Source: Streptomyces cirratus
GTDB lineage: Bacteria; Actinomycetota; Actinomycetes; Streptomycetales; Streptomycetaceae
NCBI RefSeq assembly: GCF_014650775.1
Contig: NZ_BMVP01000016.1
Location: 62,001-126,000 of the forward strand
DNA length: 64,000 nucleotides
Reading direction: 5' to 3'
The translations under genes and the position numbers were made by a program. The notes under the pieces are model-generated. The model ran no database searches. It had not been told where the DNA came from and worked only from the letters and a program-made list of their open reading frames with translations. Each line of letters begins with the position of its first letter. The stretch's first letter is position 1. This document shows, piece after piece, positions 41,967 to 50,366 of this stretch.

Positions 41967-44114
41967 TCAGAACGTCCCGGTCGTCCCGGGCTCGTTCGTA
42001 CGGCCCACGAGGATCACGACGGAGCGGGGGCCGATCAGGTACTTGCCGGCGTTGTCCAGCTCCTGTTCCGCACCGGGGGTACGGATGTCGTACGGCGCCT
42101 CGGCCGAGGTGTCGGCGAACAGGTGCCAGGTCCGCCCGCCCGGCAGGGCGGGCAGCTCCAGGTCGTGCGACTCCCAGTGCGCGTTCATCGCCACGTACAC
42201 CACGTCGTCGTCCCCGGTGCCACAGCGGGCCACCGCCAGCAGCCGGCTCTCCTGCGACCAGTCGGGCTGCCAGGCCCGCTCGCCGTGCCAGCTGATGTCG
42301 GGCAGCCCCAGGGAGTCCCGCATCTGTCCGGTGGGGTGGGAGGTGGAGCGCAGTTCCCGGTGGTGCTTGCGGAAGGCGATCATCTCCCGCGTGAAGCGCA
42401 GCAGTTCACTGTTCTGGTCGACCTGGTCCCAGTCGAACCAGGACAGCTCGTTGTCCTGGCAGTACGTGTTGTTGTTGCCCTGCTGGGTGCGCGCGACCTC
42501 GTCGCCGGACAGCAGCATCGGGATGCCCTGGCTGGTGAAGAGGATGGCCAGGGCGTTCTTCATCTGGCGCAGCCGCAGCGCGTTGATCTCCGGGTCGTCG
42601 GTGGGTCCTTCGGCCCCGCAGTTCCAGCTGGCGTTGTCGTTGCCGCCGTCGTTGTTGCCTTCGCCGTTGGCCTCGTTGTGCTTGTCGTTGTACGAGACCA
42701 GGTCGGCGAGGCTGAACCCGTCGTGCGCGGTCAGGAAGTTGACCGACGCCGACGTCCCGCGGCTGGAGTACAGGTCGGGCGAGCCCGCGACCCGGGTGGC
42801 GAGTTCCCCGGTGACGCCGGGGTCGCCCTTGAGGAAGCTGCGGACGGTGTCGCGGTACTTGCCGTTCCACTCGGCCCAGCGTCCGTAGGCCGGGAAGTTG
42901 CCGACCTCGTAGAGGCCGCCGGCGTCCCAGGCCTCGGCGATGAGCTTGGTGTGCCGCAGCACCGGGTCGAAGGCGAGCGACTCCAGCAGCGGCGGGTTGG
43001 GCAGCGGGGTGCCGTCGGCGGAGCGGCCGAGGATGGCCGCGAGGTCGAACCGGAAGCCGTCGATGTGGTAGTCGGCCACCCAGTGGCGCAGGCAGTCGAG
43101 CACGAAGTTGCGGACCACGGGGTGGTTGCAGTTGACGGTGTTGCCGGTGCCGCTGAAGTTGAAGTAGTACCCCTCGGGCGTGAGCATGTAGTACGTGGCG
43201 TTGTCGAGCCCCTTGAAGGAGATCGTCGGGCCCTGCTCGTTGCCCTCGGCGGTGTGGTTGAAGACGACGTCGAGGATGACCTCGATGCCGGCCGCGTGCA
43301 GGTCCTTGATCAGGGTGCGGAACTCGTCGCCCTGCATCCCGTAGCGTCCGGTGGCCGCGTAGCCGGCCTTGGGCGCGAAGAACGCGACCGTGTTGTAGCC
43401 CCAGTAGTCGTAGAGCTTTTCGCCGGTCTCCGGGTTGCTGCGCGGGTTGTCGCTCTCGTCGAACTCGAACACCGGCAGCAGCTCGATGCAGTTGATCCCG
43501 AGTTCCTTGAGGTACGGGATCTTCTCGCGCAGCCCCGCGAAGGTGCCGGGGGCGGTGACCCCCGAGGAGGGGTGGCGGGTGAAGCCGCGCACGTGGGTCT
43601 CGTAGACGACGAGGTCCTCTGCGGGGATCCGCAGCGGGGTGTCGTCGCCCCAGTCGAAGTCCTGGAGGCAGACCCGCGAGCGGTACTGGTAGCCGCGGCT
43701 TCGGTCCGGCTCCACGCCCCAGACGTCGCGGCCCGAGATCAGCCGCGCGTAGGGGTCGGAGAGGACCTGCCGGGCGTCGAAGCGGTGCCCGGTGACGGGG
43801 TCGTAGGGGCCGTCGGCCCGGTACCCGTACTCGATGTTCTCGTGGTCGAGGCCGAAGACCGTCATCGCGAAGACGGAGCCGGTGCGGAATTCCTCGGGGA
43901 ACTCCAGCTCGGCCATCGGTTCGGCCTCGCCGCGCTTGTAGATGACCAGGGTCATGGAGGTGGCCTGGTCGGAGAAGACGGAGAAGCTGACCCCGCCGGG
44001 GACCACGTTGGCCCCGAAGGGGAACGGCTTGCCGGCGCGGACGCGGTACCCGCCCACCTCGTGGGTGGGGTAGGCGTCGACGCGCAGTACCTGTTCGGTC
44101 GTCGATTCGCTCAT
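41967..44114 (-). CDS. glgX: Glycogen debranching enzyme (GlgX/isoamylase type)
   Basis: A 715-residue GH13 enzyme that hydrolyses alpha-1,6 branches of glycogen or maltodextrin. An N-terminal CBM48-like domain (about 20-130) precedes the barrel. Catalytic residues are the nucleophile D357 in IDGFRFDLA, acid/base E394 in LIAEAWDAGG and D465 in LTAHDGFS; the early VFNHT motif is at about 284-288. Its start overlaps the stop of a second STAS gene (ATGA), so glycogen breakdown is physically tied to the partner-switch genes. Confidence 0.95.
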   Translation of the reverse strand: MSESTTEQVLRVDAYPTHEVGGYRVRAGKPFPFGANVVPGGVSFSVFSDQATSMTLVIYKRGEAEPMAELEFPEEFRTGSVFAMTVFGLDHENIEYGYRADGPYDPVTGHRFDARQVLSDPYARLISGRDVWGVEPDRSRGYQYRSRVCLQDFDWGDDTPLRIPAEDLVVYETHVRGFTRHPSSGVTAPGTFAGLREKIPYLKELGINCIELLPVFEFDESDNPRSNPETGEKLYDYWGYNTVAFFAPKAGYAATGRYGMQGDEFRTLIKDLHAAGIEVILDVVFNHTAEGNEQGPTISFKGLDNATYYMLTPEGYYFNFSGTGNTVNCNHPVVRNFVLDCLRHWVADYHIDGFRFDLAAILGRSADGTPLPNPPLLESLAFDPVLRHTKLIAEAWDAGGLYEVGNFPAYGRWAEWNGKYRDTVRSFLKGDPGVTGELATRVAGSPDLYSSRGTSASVNFLTAHDGFSLADLVSYNDKHNEANGEGNNDGGNDNASWNCGAEGPTDDPEINALRLRQMKNALAILFTSQGIPMLLSGDEVARTQQGNNNTYCQDNELSWFDWDQVDQNSELLRFTREMIAFRKHHRELRSTSHPTGQMRDSLGLPDISWHGERAWQPDWSQESRLLAVARCGTGDDDVVYVAMNAHWESHDLELPALPGGRTWHLFADTSAEAPYDIRTPGAEQELDNAGKYLIGPRSVVILVGRTNEPGTTGTF

Positions 44115-44455
44115 CGCGCGGCCCGGGCCTTCGCGTTGGCCGCCTCCGCCTCGCCGGCGGCGAAGAAGTCCAGGAAGCCGGTGGCCGACATGACGAACCG
44201 CACTTCCTCGCTCACCCCGTACAGCGTGACGGCGACCCCGGCGTGCTGGGCCTCGCGGTAGACGACCAGCAGGGTGCGCAGGCCGGCGCTGGAGACGTAG
44301 GTGACGGCGGTGAGGTCGATGCGCAGCGACCGGCCCTCGCGGACGAGCGGCAGCAGGGCCTGGAGCAGCTGCCCCGAGGTCTCGCTGTTGATCTCACCGG
44401 TGGCGACGAGTACCGTGCCGCCCTTGTTCCGGCGTTCTTTCACGTGAAGAGTCAT
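44111..44455 (-). CDS. STAS-domain anti-anti-sigma factor, copy B
   Basis: A 114-residue STAS protein: ATGEINSETSGQLLQAL and the phosphorylation loop YVSSAGLRTLL (about 53-63, second Ser). It differs from copy A, with a longer Ala-rich tail (GEAEAANAKARAAR), so the two may answer different kinases. Overlaps glgX by four bases and follows the epimerase-like gene by 40. Confidence 0.9.
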   Translation of the reverse strand: MTLHVKERRNKGGTVLVATGEINSETSGQLLQALLPLVREGRSLRIDLTAVTYVSSAGLRTLLVVYREAQHAGVAVTLYGVSEEVRFVMSATGFLDFFAAGEAEAANAKARAAR

Positions 44456-44495
44456 TGTCTTCTTCCCCTCATGGTGGGGCGCCCCCCGTTGGGCA

Positions 44496-46316
44496 TTACC
44501 TGGTGACCGGCCGCAGCCGGACCTTGACCTTGACCCGGCTCTGGACGTCGGGCAGCCGGACCGTGAGGCCCTTCGCGTCGAAGTCCGTCCACGGCTTCTC
44601 GTCGATCTCGACGGACGCGACCTCGACGGAGCCCGCGGGCAGGAGGTCGGGCGAGACGCGCAGGAGGCGGTCGGGCAGGTCGCTGGGGTCGGGCTGGAAG
44701 TGGAAGTCCATTTCCCGGCCGTTGATGAGCAGGTTGTTGTAGACGGCGGAGAGGTAGCACAGTTCCGCCGAGTGGTACATGGACATCGAGTGGCTGCCCT
44801 TGAGCCGCTCGGTGCCGAGCAGGTACGGCGTACCGCTGGCGAGCACGTTGAAGTAGACGGCTCCCTCGTCGTGGTCGAGGAAGAAGGTGTTGTAGAAGGA
44901 CTCCGCCTGCCGGGCCTCGCGCAGGAAGTCGTCGCCGCCGACCGTGCCGTTGAGGATGAGGTAGGCGAGGATCGCCTGCTCCTGCTGCCACCACGCCTTG
45001 CGGTCGTGCCAGGCGAAGCGGTACGACTCCTCGTCGTCCTCCTTCACCCGCTCCACCACGTCGTACCAGCCGCCGCGCTGGCGGTCGCTGCCGACGGCCG
45101 GCATGATCTCGCCGATCTTGCGGGCGAGCTCCTCGTAGGCCGGCTTGGCCTTGAGGGAGTTCATCCGCATCAGGTTCCAGGCGATCTTGAGGTTGTGCCC
45201 GACCACGGCGCGGTTCTGCTGCCAGCTGTGCGTCGTGTCGTGCGACCAGTCGCGGTAGAAGCGTTCCTGGACGAAGGGGCTGTTCTTGTAGTCCGGGAAC
45301 CTGTCCGCGATGGTGTCGAAGGTGTACTCCAGGAAGTCGGCGTACTTCTGGTCGCCGGTCGCCAGGTACAGGTTGATCAGGTACGCGGGCGCGTGGTCGC
45401 CGACCGAGTTCCAGTTCTTGCGCTCCGCGTTCTCGCCCAGCGACTCGTGGTCGGCGCTGAACAGGATGGGGTCGATGTGCGAGTAGTAGCCGCCCAGTTC
45501 CTCGTCCTTGAAGAACTTGTCGAACAGCCGGATGGTGGCGTCCGCGTCGTTCTTGATGCGTACGTCTCCGGTGACGCGGTACGTCTGGACGGGGCCGGCC
45601 AGGGCGTAGATCTGCTCGTACATCGGGATCGCGTCGTAGTCGTCGGAGAACTCCGAGGTGAACAGCTTGCGCTCGCTGTCCCCGTCGACGCGGATGCCGT
45701 GGTACCAGAAGACCACGTCCTCCTCGCTGTCCACGACCCGCATGTGCTTGCGCAGGTACTCGGTGCCGCGCTCGGCGACCTCCAGGTACTCGTCCTTGCC
45801 GGTCAGCAGGTAGGCCGAGGCCATGCCGTAGACCAGCCGGGAGATCGTGTCGGTCTCCTGGACGTGGCTGGCGGTCTTGTCGCCGCCGAGCCGGATCTCG
45901 GTGCGGTACTCGGTGAAGTCCACCGGCCCGTCACCGAACTGGGCCCGCTTGTAGAAGTCGGCCAGCGACTCGATCTGCTTGATCCACCAGCTGGGCTCCT
46001 CGAACCGGTAGTCCTCGGCGCCGCGGCCCAGGAAGACCAGTCGCTTGGCGTCGAAGCGCCCGCCGGGACCCGGGTAGTGCACGCCGTAGACGAACAGCAG
46101 CCGGCCCGGCGAAAGCATTTCGTCGATGTGTCCGGAGGCGTCGATGTACGGCTCGTCCAGGTTGCGGACCAGTTCGGCGCTCGGGTCCCCGGCCAGCGAC
46201 ACGTCGAACTCGCGGCCGTCGGAGGTCTTGAGCCGCAGCAGCCGGCCGTGGGAGTCGAAGCGGACGACGTAGCCCGCGATCGTGTCGGAGAAGGAGAAAC
46301 TCACGGCGTCAGCCAT
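44496..46316 (-). CDS. AGE-family (N-acylglucosamine 2-epimerase-like) sugar epimerase/isomerase
   Basis: A 606-residue protein whose middle (about 115-520) is an (alpha/alpha)6 barrel of the AGE/cellobiose epimerase type, with ETDTISRLVYGMASAYLLTG, a W-H-D-T-T-H stretch (DWSHDTTHSWQQNRAVVGHN) and HDRKAWWQQEQAILAYLIL, which carries family-typical His and aromatic residues. A beta-rich N-terminal extension (about 1-105) and a C-terminal beta region (about 535-606) make it some 200 residues longer than ordinary members. Substrate unknown: a free or phosphorylated sugar, possibly glycogen-derived. Three bases after the VOC gene. Confidence 0.85.
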   Translation of the reverse strand: MADAVSFSFSDTIAGYVVRFDSHGRLLRLKTSDGREFDVSLAGDPSAELVRNLDEPYIDASGHIDEMLSPGRLLFVYGVHYPGPGGRFDAKRLVFLGRGAEDYRFEEPSWWIKQIESLADFYKRAQFGDGPVDFTEYRTEIRLGGDKTASHVQETDTISRLVYGMASAYLLTGKDEYLEVAERGTEYLRKHMRVVDSEEDVVFWYHGIRVDGDSERKLFTSEFSDDYDAIPMYEQIYALAGPVQTYRVTGDVRIKNDADATIRLFDKFFKDEELGGYYSHIDPILFSADHESLGENAERKNWNSVGDHAPAYLINLYLATGDQKYADFLEYTFDTIADRFPDYKNSPFVQERFYRDWSHDTTHSWQQNRAVVGHNLKIAWNLMRMNSLKAKPAYEELARKIGEIMPAVGSDRQRGGWYDVVERVKEDDEESYRFAWHDRKAWWQQEQAILAYLILNGTVGGDDFLREARQAESFYNTFFLDHDEGAVYFNVLASGTPYLLGTERLKGSHSMSMYHSAELCYLSAVYNNLLINGREMDFHFQPDPSDLPDRLLRVSPDLLPAGSVEVASVEIDEKPWTDFDAKGLTVRLPDVQSRVKVKVRLRPVTR

Positions 46317-46319
46317 GTT

Positions 46320-46775
46320 TCACACACCGTCCTTGTCGTGAGAGCTGTCGTCCTCGTATCCCTGGCTGACCTCGACGATCACCCCGTCGGGATCGCGGAC
46401 CCACACGGTCCGCCACCCGCAGATGAAGTCGTCGAAGTCCAGCGGGCCCAGGGTCACTTCCGCCGCGTCGCCCAGATCGGCCAGGAACGCGTCCACGCTG
46501 TCGGTCTGGAAGGCCAGGTGGCGCATCCGGCCCGGCGTCTGGGGCCCGTCCCCCTCGGCCTGCGCCGTCGCGGGCCCCGGCGCCGGGCGGCCCTGTCCGG
46601 GGCCGGCCGCGAAGAGCTCCAGGTACGCGTCCCCCTTGCGCAGGAACACGATCTGCGACTCGCCGAGGTCGACCACCCTGGCCCGGGCGAAGCCGAAGTA
46701 GCGGGTGTAGAACTCCTCGGTGGTCTTCTGGTCGGTGCAGTTCAGGCCCACGTGCGACCAGACCATCCCGGCCAT
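46320..46775 (-). CDS. VOC-superfamily (glyoxalase/dioxygenase-like) protein
   Basis: A 151-residue vicinal-oxygen-chelate protein of two beta-alpha-beta-beta-beta modules. Candidate metal ligands are His in WSHVGLNC, Glu in AYLELFA, His in RHLAFQTD and Glu in GVIVEVSQ, the usual H-E-H-E set. That set fits glyoxalase I or a related lyase. Next to a DJ-1 family gene (one-base overlap), a role against reactive carbonyls is reasonable but not proven. Confidence 0.88.
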   Translation of the reverse strand: MAGMVWSHVGLNCTDQKTTEEFYTRYFGFARARVVDLGESQIVFLRKGDAYLELFAAGPGQGRPAPGPATAQAEGDGPQTPGRMRHLAFQTDSVDAFLADLGDAAEVTLGPLDFDDFICGWRTVWVRDPDGVIVEVSQGYEDDSSHDKDGV

Positions 46776-47386
46776 CAGGCCGCCCCCCGGCCCCGCCCGG
46801 CCGCCATCAGCTCGATGAGCCGGCGGGCGAAGAGGTGGTGGTGGGCCCCGGTGCGGCCGGTGACGAGGTCACCGTCGACCACCACGTCCTCGTTGACGTA
46901 CTCGGCGCCCATGTTCCGGACGTCGCCGATGAGGTTGTTGTGGCAGACCACCTTGCGGCCGCGGATCTTCTCGGGGATCGAGGCGGCCAGCCACATGCCG
47001 TGGCAGATGATCCCCTTGAGGACCGTCGGTTCCTCGAACGCCCGGCGCAGCAGCTCCGTGGCGGGCGCCAGCACGTCCACGTCCTCGGTGTAGCGCAGCC
47101 GGTCGGCCACCATGCCCGAGGGCACGATGATCGCCGCGTACCGGCGCAGCTCCTCGTCGCTCAGCCCCTCCAGGGACTTGTCGGCGGTGAAGGGCGCCCG
47201 GTACTCGTGCCCGGTGAAGGTGATGGAGTCGTTGCCCCACAGCCGGGTCAGGAAGTCGACCTCGGCGCCTTCCTCGGCGAACCGGCGCTGGTAGTAGGAG
47301 ATCTCGGGCTCGTAGAAGTCGCTCTCGACCAGGACCGCGATCCGGGTCCCGGACAGCGCGCCCTCGCGCAGTACGGCGTCAGGCAC
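46775..47386 (-). CDS. DJ-1/PfpI-superfamily protein, copy B
   Basis: A 203-residue protein with nucleophile elbow GIICHGMW (C128, H129) and acidic ESDFYEPE (about 21-28), typical of PfpI/YhbO-type proteins. These act as deglycases, glyoxalases or proteases depending on the study. It starts inside the end of the GMC gene (eight-base overlap) and shares one base with the VOC start. Confidence 0.88.
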   Translation of the reverse strand: MPDAVLREGALSGTRIAVLVESDFYEPEISYYQRRFAEEGAEVDFLTRLWGNDSITFTGHEYRAPFTADKSLEGLSDEELRRYAAIIVPSGMVADRLRYTEDVDVLAPATELLRRAFEEPTVLKGIICHGMWLAASIPEKIRGRKVVCHNNLIGDVRNMGAEYVNEDVVVDGDLVTGRTGAHHHLFARRLIELMAAGRGRGAA

Positions 47387-48983
47387 GGGAGGTCCCCCTC
47401 AGGAAGTCCGCCGCGCGCTCGGCGATCATCGCGATGGCGGTGTGGCAGTTGCCCGACGGGACGGCGGGCATCACGCTGGCGTCGACGACGCGCAGGTTGC
47501 GTACGCCGTGCACCCGCAGCTCCGGGTCGACGACGGACAGGTCGTCGATGCCCATGCGGCAGGAACCGGCCTGGTGGTGGTAGCTCTCCGACTTCTGCTT
47601 CACGAAGGTCCGCAGCTCGTCGTCGCCCGCGTGGCCCGGCCCGGGCTGGAGCTCCTGCTTGTACCAGGGCGAGAACGCGGAGGTCGCGAACAGCTCCCGG
47701 GCGAGCTTGACGCCCTGCACCATGCGCTCCAGGTCCCACCGGTCGCCCAGGTAGTTCGGGTTGATCAGCGGGTGGGCCAGCGGGTCGGTGCTCGCGAGCC
47801 TGATCCAGCCGCGCGAGACGGGCCGGACGACGCCGGGCAGGATGCTCACCGTGTTGGGGTGGTTTTTGCCGACGATCACGTCGAACGGCACGTGCACGAA
47901 GGCGATCTGCAGGTCCGGGGCGGGCAGGCCGGGCCGGGAGGACAGGAACAGAGCGCTCTCCGACAGGTTCTGCGCCGGTGGCGGCAGTTCCTGGGTGACC
48001 TCCGCCATCAGCCCGGTCAGCACGTGGTTGTGGAAGTTCTCGCCGACGCCGGGCAGGGCCGCGGTGACCCCGATGCCGTGTTCGCGCAGCTGCTCGGGGT
48101 GGCCGATGCCGGAGAGCAGCAGCAGCTTCGGGGACTCGATCGCCCCGGCGGCCACGATCACCTCCCGGCGGGCCCGTACGGTGTGCGGGCCGGGCTCGGC
48201 CTCGGCGCTGTGCCCGTCGCCCACCACGCGGCCCGGGATCGGGGCGGGCGGTGCGAGCTGGACGTACTCGACTCCCGTGCAAGTGTCGCCGTCGAAGAGC
48301 AGCCGGGTGCTCTGCGCGCTGGTGCGCAGGGTCAGGTTGGCCCGCTCCAGCGCCGGCTCCAGGTAGGCGGCGAGCGCGCCCTGGCGGCGGCCGTCCGCGA
48401 CGTCGATGTGGTGCCAGCCGGTGCCGAAGAGGCCGCGCCGGGGCCCGTCCGTGTTGAAGTCGGCGATCTCCTGGTGGCCGAGTTCGACGGCCGCGTCGAT
48501 GAAGGCGCGGGAGACCGGGTTCGGGCCGTGCTGCCCGGCGTTGGTGATGCGCTGCGGGCCACGGGTGCCGGTGGTGGGCGCCGTGGCGTCCTCCTGGCCC
48601 TCCAGGAGGGCGAAGTAGGGCAGTACGTCCTCGTAGGACCAGCCCGCGGCGCCCTGGTAGGCCCAGTTGTCGAAGTCCGAGGCGTGGCCCCGGATGTGCA
48701 TCATGATGTAGAGGTTGCTGCTGCCGCCCGGGGCCTTGCCGCGCGGTTCGTACGTACGGCGGCCGTCGAGCCCCGGCTGCGGGACGCTGGTGTAGCCCCA
48801 GTCGACGGGTCCGCCCAGCAGCTTGTACCAGGAGGACGGGTCGTCCACCTCGGGCGGGATGCGGTCGCCGCCGGCCTCCAGGACGAGGACGGAGACGTCC
48901 GGGTCCTCGGAGAGCCGGTTCGCCAGGACACTGCCGGCGGTACCGGATCCCACGATGATGTAGTCGTACTCATCTCTCGCCAT
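47379..48983 (-). CDS. GMC-family FAD-dependent oxidoreductase
   Basis: A 534-residue glucose-methanol-choline oxidoreductase. FAD-binding is by YIIVGSGTAGSVLANRLSED (about 8-27), and the two PROSITE-type regions are GKAPGGSSNLY and GAIESPKLLLLSGIG. The catalytic His is in SYHHQAGSCRMG, with NCHTAIAMIAER closing the flavin site. It oxidises a primary or secondary alcohol to a carbonyl; which one is unknown. No signal peptide, so a cytosolic dehydrogenase or oxidase. ATG at 48983 preferred over GTG three bases earlier. Confidence 0.93.
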   Translation of the reverse strand: MARDEYDYIIVGSGTAGSVLANRLSEDPDVSVLVLEAGGDRIPPEVDDPSSWYKLLGGPVDWGYTSVPQPGLDGRRTYEPRGKAPGGSSNLYIMMHIRGHASDFDNWAYQGAAGWSYEDVLPYFALLEGQEDATAPTTGTRGPQRITNAGQHGPNPVSRAFIDAAVELGHQEIADFNTDGPRRGLFGTGWHHIDVADGRRQGALAAYLEPALERANLTLRTSAQSTRLLFDGDTCTGVEYVQLAPPAPIPGRVVGDGHSAEAEPGPHTVRARREVIVAAGAIESPKLLLLSGIGHPEQLREHGIGVTAALPGVGENFHNHVLTGLMAEVTQELPPPAQNLSESALFLSSRPGLPAPDLQIAFVHVPFDVIVGKNHPNTVSILPGVVRPVSRGWIRLASTDPLAHPLINPNYLGDRWDLERMVQGVKLARELFATSAFSPWYKQELQPGPGHAGDDELRTFVKQKSESYHHQAGSCRMGIDDLSVVDPELRVHGVRNLRVVDASVMPAVPSGNCHTAIAMIAERAADFLRGTSRA

Positions 48984-48995
48984 CACGCCCGCCCC

Positions 48996-49376
48996 TCAGC
49001 CCTGGCCGAGCACCTGGAAGGGCACGGTGTCGTGGTAGTTCGCCATGTAGACGATCTTTCCGTCCACGATCCGGAAGAAGTTCATGACCTCGGCCTCGAT
49101 GGCCTCGCCGGAGGCGCTGACGGCGGTGAGGTGGGAGACGGCCGCGGCCTTCTCCCCGTCGACGAGGAAGTGCACGGGCTCGTTCCGGAAGACCCGGTAC
49201 ATGGTCCCCATGCCCTTCATCATCGAGCGCAGGACCTCCAGGCCCTCGATGTGTCCGGCCAGCTGCTCGTCCATGACCTGGTCGTCGGCGAACAGGTCGC
49301 ACCAGCTGTCCCAGTCCCCGGCATTGGCGTACTCGTAGTACTTGCGCAGAATCTCTCGTGCGTCCGACGCGCTCAT
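48996..49376 (-). CDS. SnoaL/NTF2-like protein, copy A
   Basis: A 126-residue NTF2-fold protein: ILRKYYEYANAGDWDSWCDLFADDQVM at the start is typical, shown here in part, with HIEGLEVLRSM and a final KIVYMANYHDTVPF. Second in-frame ATG (49376) used; another lies nine bases upstream. Twelve bases before GMC. First seen from downstream of three adjacent SnoaL-like genes that are too different to be a recent tandem duplication. Confidence 0.85.
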   Translation of the reverse strand: MSASDAREILRKYYEYANAGDWDSWCDLFADDQVMDEQLAGHIEGLEVLRSMMKGMGTMYRVFRNEPVHFLVDGEKAAAVSHLTAVSASGEAIEAEVMNFFRIVDGKIVYMANYHDTVPFQVLGQG

Positions 49377-49389
49377 CGCACTCATCCCC

Positions 49390-49845
49390 CTATCGGTCCC
49401 TGCGGGTTCCGTCCGGCGCGAAGGGCGCCCAGAACTGGCTGAAGGCGGTCGCCGTGTCGCCGAAGAGGCCGTCGCGGCCCTCGACGATCCGCCCGTCCCG
49501 CCACCGCATGAAGTGGAAGACCGGGTAGTCCATCCGCTCGTACGGGGACGCGCTCGCCTCGTCCGCGCCGTCGCGCACGGCGACGTTGCGGCACACGTCG
49601 GCGCTGCAGTCCTCACCGACGAGCACCGCCTGGACGTCCATCCGGAAGGTGCCGCCCGTGAGCTTGTGGGTCTGCCCCATCAGCTCCAGGAAGGCGTCCA
49701 GGCTCTCGTACCAGCCGGCCAGCGGATGGTTGCCCGGCACCAGCCAGCGCAGGTCCTCGGAGTAGTACTCCAGGATGCGCGCCCGGTCGCCGGAGCCGAG
49801 CGCCTGGTAGGCCGCCTGCACCCGCTCCCGTGTCACTTCGGTCAT
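49390..49845 (-). CDS. SnoaL/NTF2-like protein, copy B
   Basis: A 151-residue NTF2-fold protein (VQAAYQALGSGDRARILEYY, LVPGNHPLAGWYESLDAFLE, MRWRDGRIVEGRDG). The WLVPG and His-rich segment is common in SnoaL-like polyketide-cyclase and epoxide-hydrolase relatives. AGGAGG lies seven bases before the ATG. Thirteen bases separate it from copy A. Confidence 0.85.
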   Translation of the reverse strand: MTEVTRERVQAAYQALGSGDRARILEYYSEDLRWLVPGNHPLAGWYESLDAFLELMGQTHKLTGGTFRMDVQAVLVGEDCSADVCRNVAVRDGADEASASPYERMDYPVFHFMRWRDGRIVEGRDGLFGDTATAFSQFWAPFAPDGTRRDR

Positions 49846-49874
49846 CGCCGTTCCTCCTACGTCTTCGCAGCCGG

Positions 49875-50306
49875 TCAGAGGGAGCCGGAACCGGGCATCG
49901 GCGCCAGTTCGTTGACGGTGTACTGCTTGATCAGCGGGCCGTCCTCGCCGGCCACGACGACCCAGGTCTGGTCGGCGTCGAAGCCGAGCCACTGGCTGCG
50001 CGGAGCCGGTGGGTCCCAGATCTTGGCCTGCCAGTTCACGAGGACCCGGACGATCGCCCGGTCGCCCTCGATGACGGGCTCGACCTTGGTGACGGTGTGG
50101 ACCTCGTCGAAGAAGCGGGAGGTCACGGCGGCGTACCAGCGGCCGAAGCCCTCGTGTCCGAGGAAGGTGTCCTCGGGGACCTTGAACTCCAGGTCCTCGG
50201 TGATCATGGCGAGTACCTGTTGCAGCGGAAGGTGCTGGTCCAGGGCCACGTACCAGTTCTCGGCGAAAGTGCGGATCGCGTCCTCGGTCAGCCGCTCGAC
50301 GGGCAT
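49875..50306 (-). CDS. SnoaL/NTF2-like protein, copy C
   Basis: A 143-residue NTF2-fold protein (FAENWYVALDQHLPLQQVLAM, FKVPEDTFLGHEGFGRWY, VVVAGEDGPLIKQYTVNEL). It resembles ketosteroid-isomerase-like proteins in layout. AGGAGG lies upstream of the ATG. It is 60 bases after the ThDP enzyme gene. Whether the three copies are catalysts or binding proteins is open. Confidence 0.83.
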   Translation of the reverse strand: MPVERLTEDAIRTFAENWYVALDQHLPLQQVLAMITEDLEFKVPEDTFLGHEGFGRWYAAVTSRFFDEVHTVTKVEPVIEGDRAIVRVLVNWQAKIWDPPAPRSQWLGFDADQTWVVVAGEDGPLIKQYTVNELAPMPGSGSL

Positions 50307-50366
50307 GCGGTCTCCTCCTGTCCGTACCGGTGCGGTGGTGTCAGGGCGTGGTGGGTGGTGCGGTGA

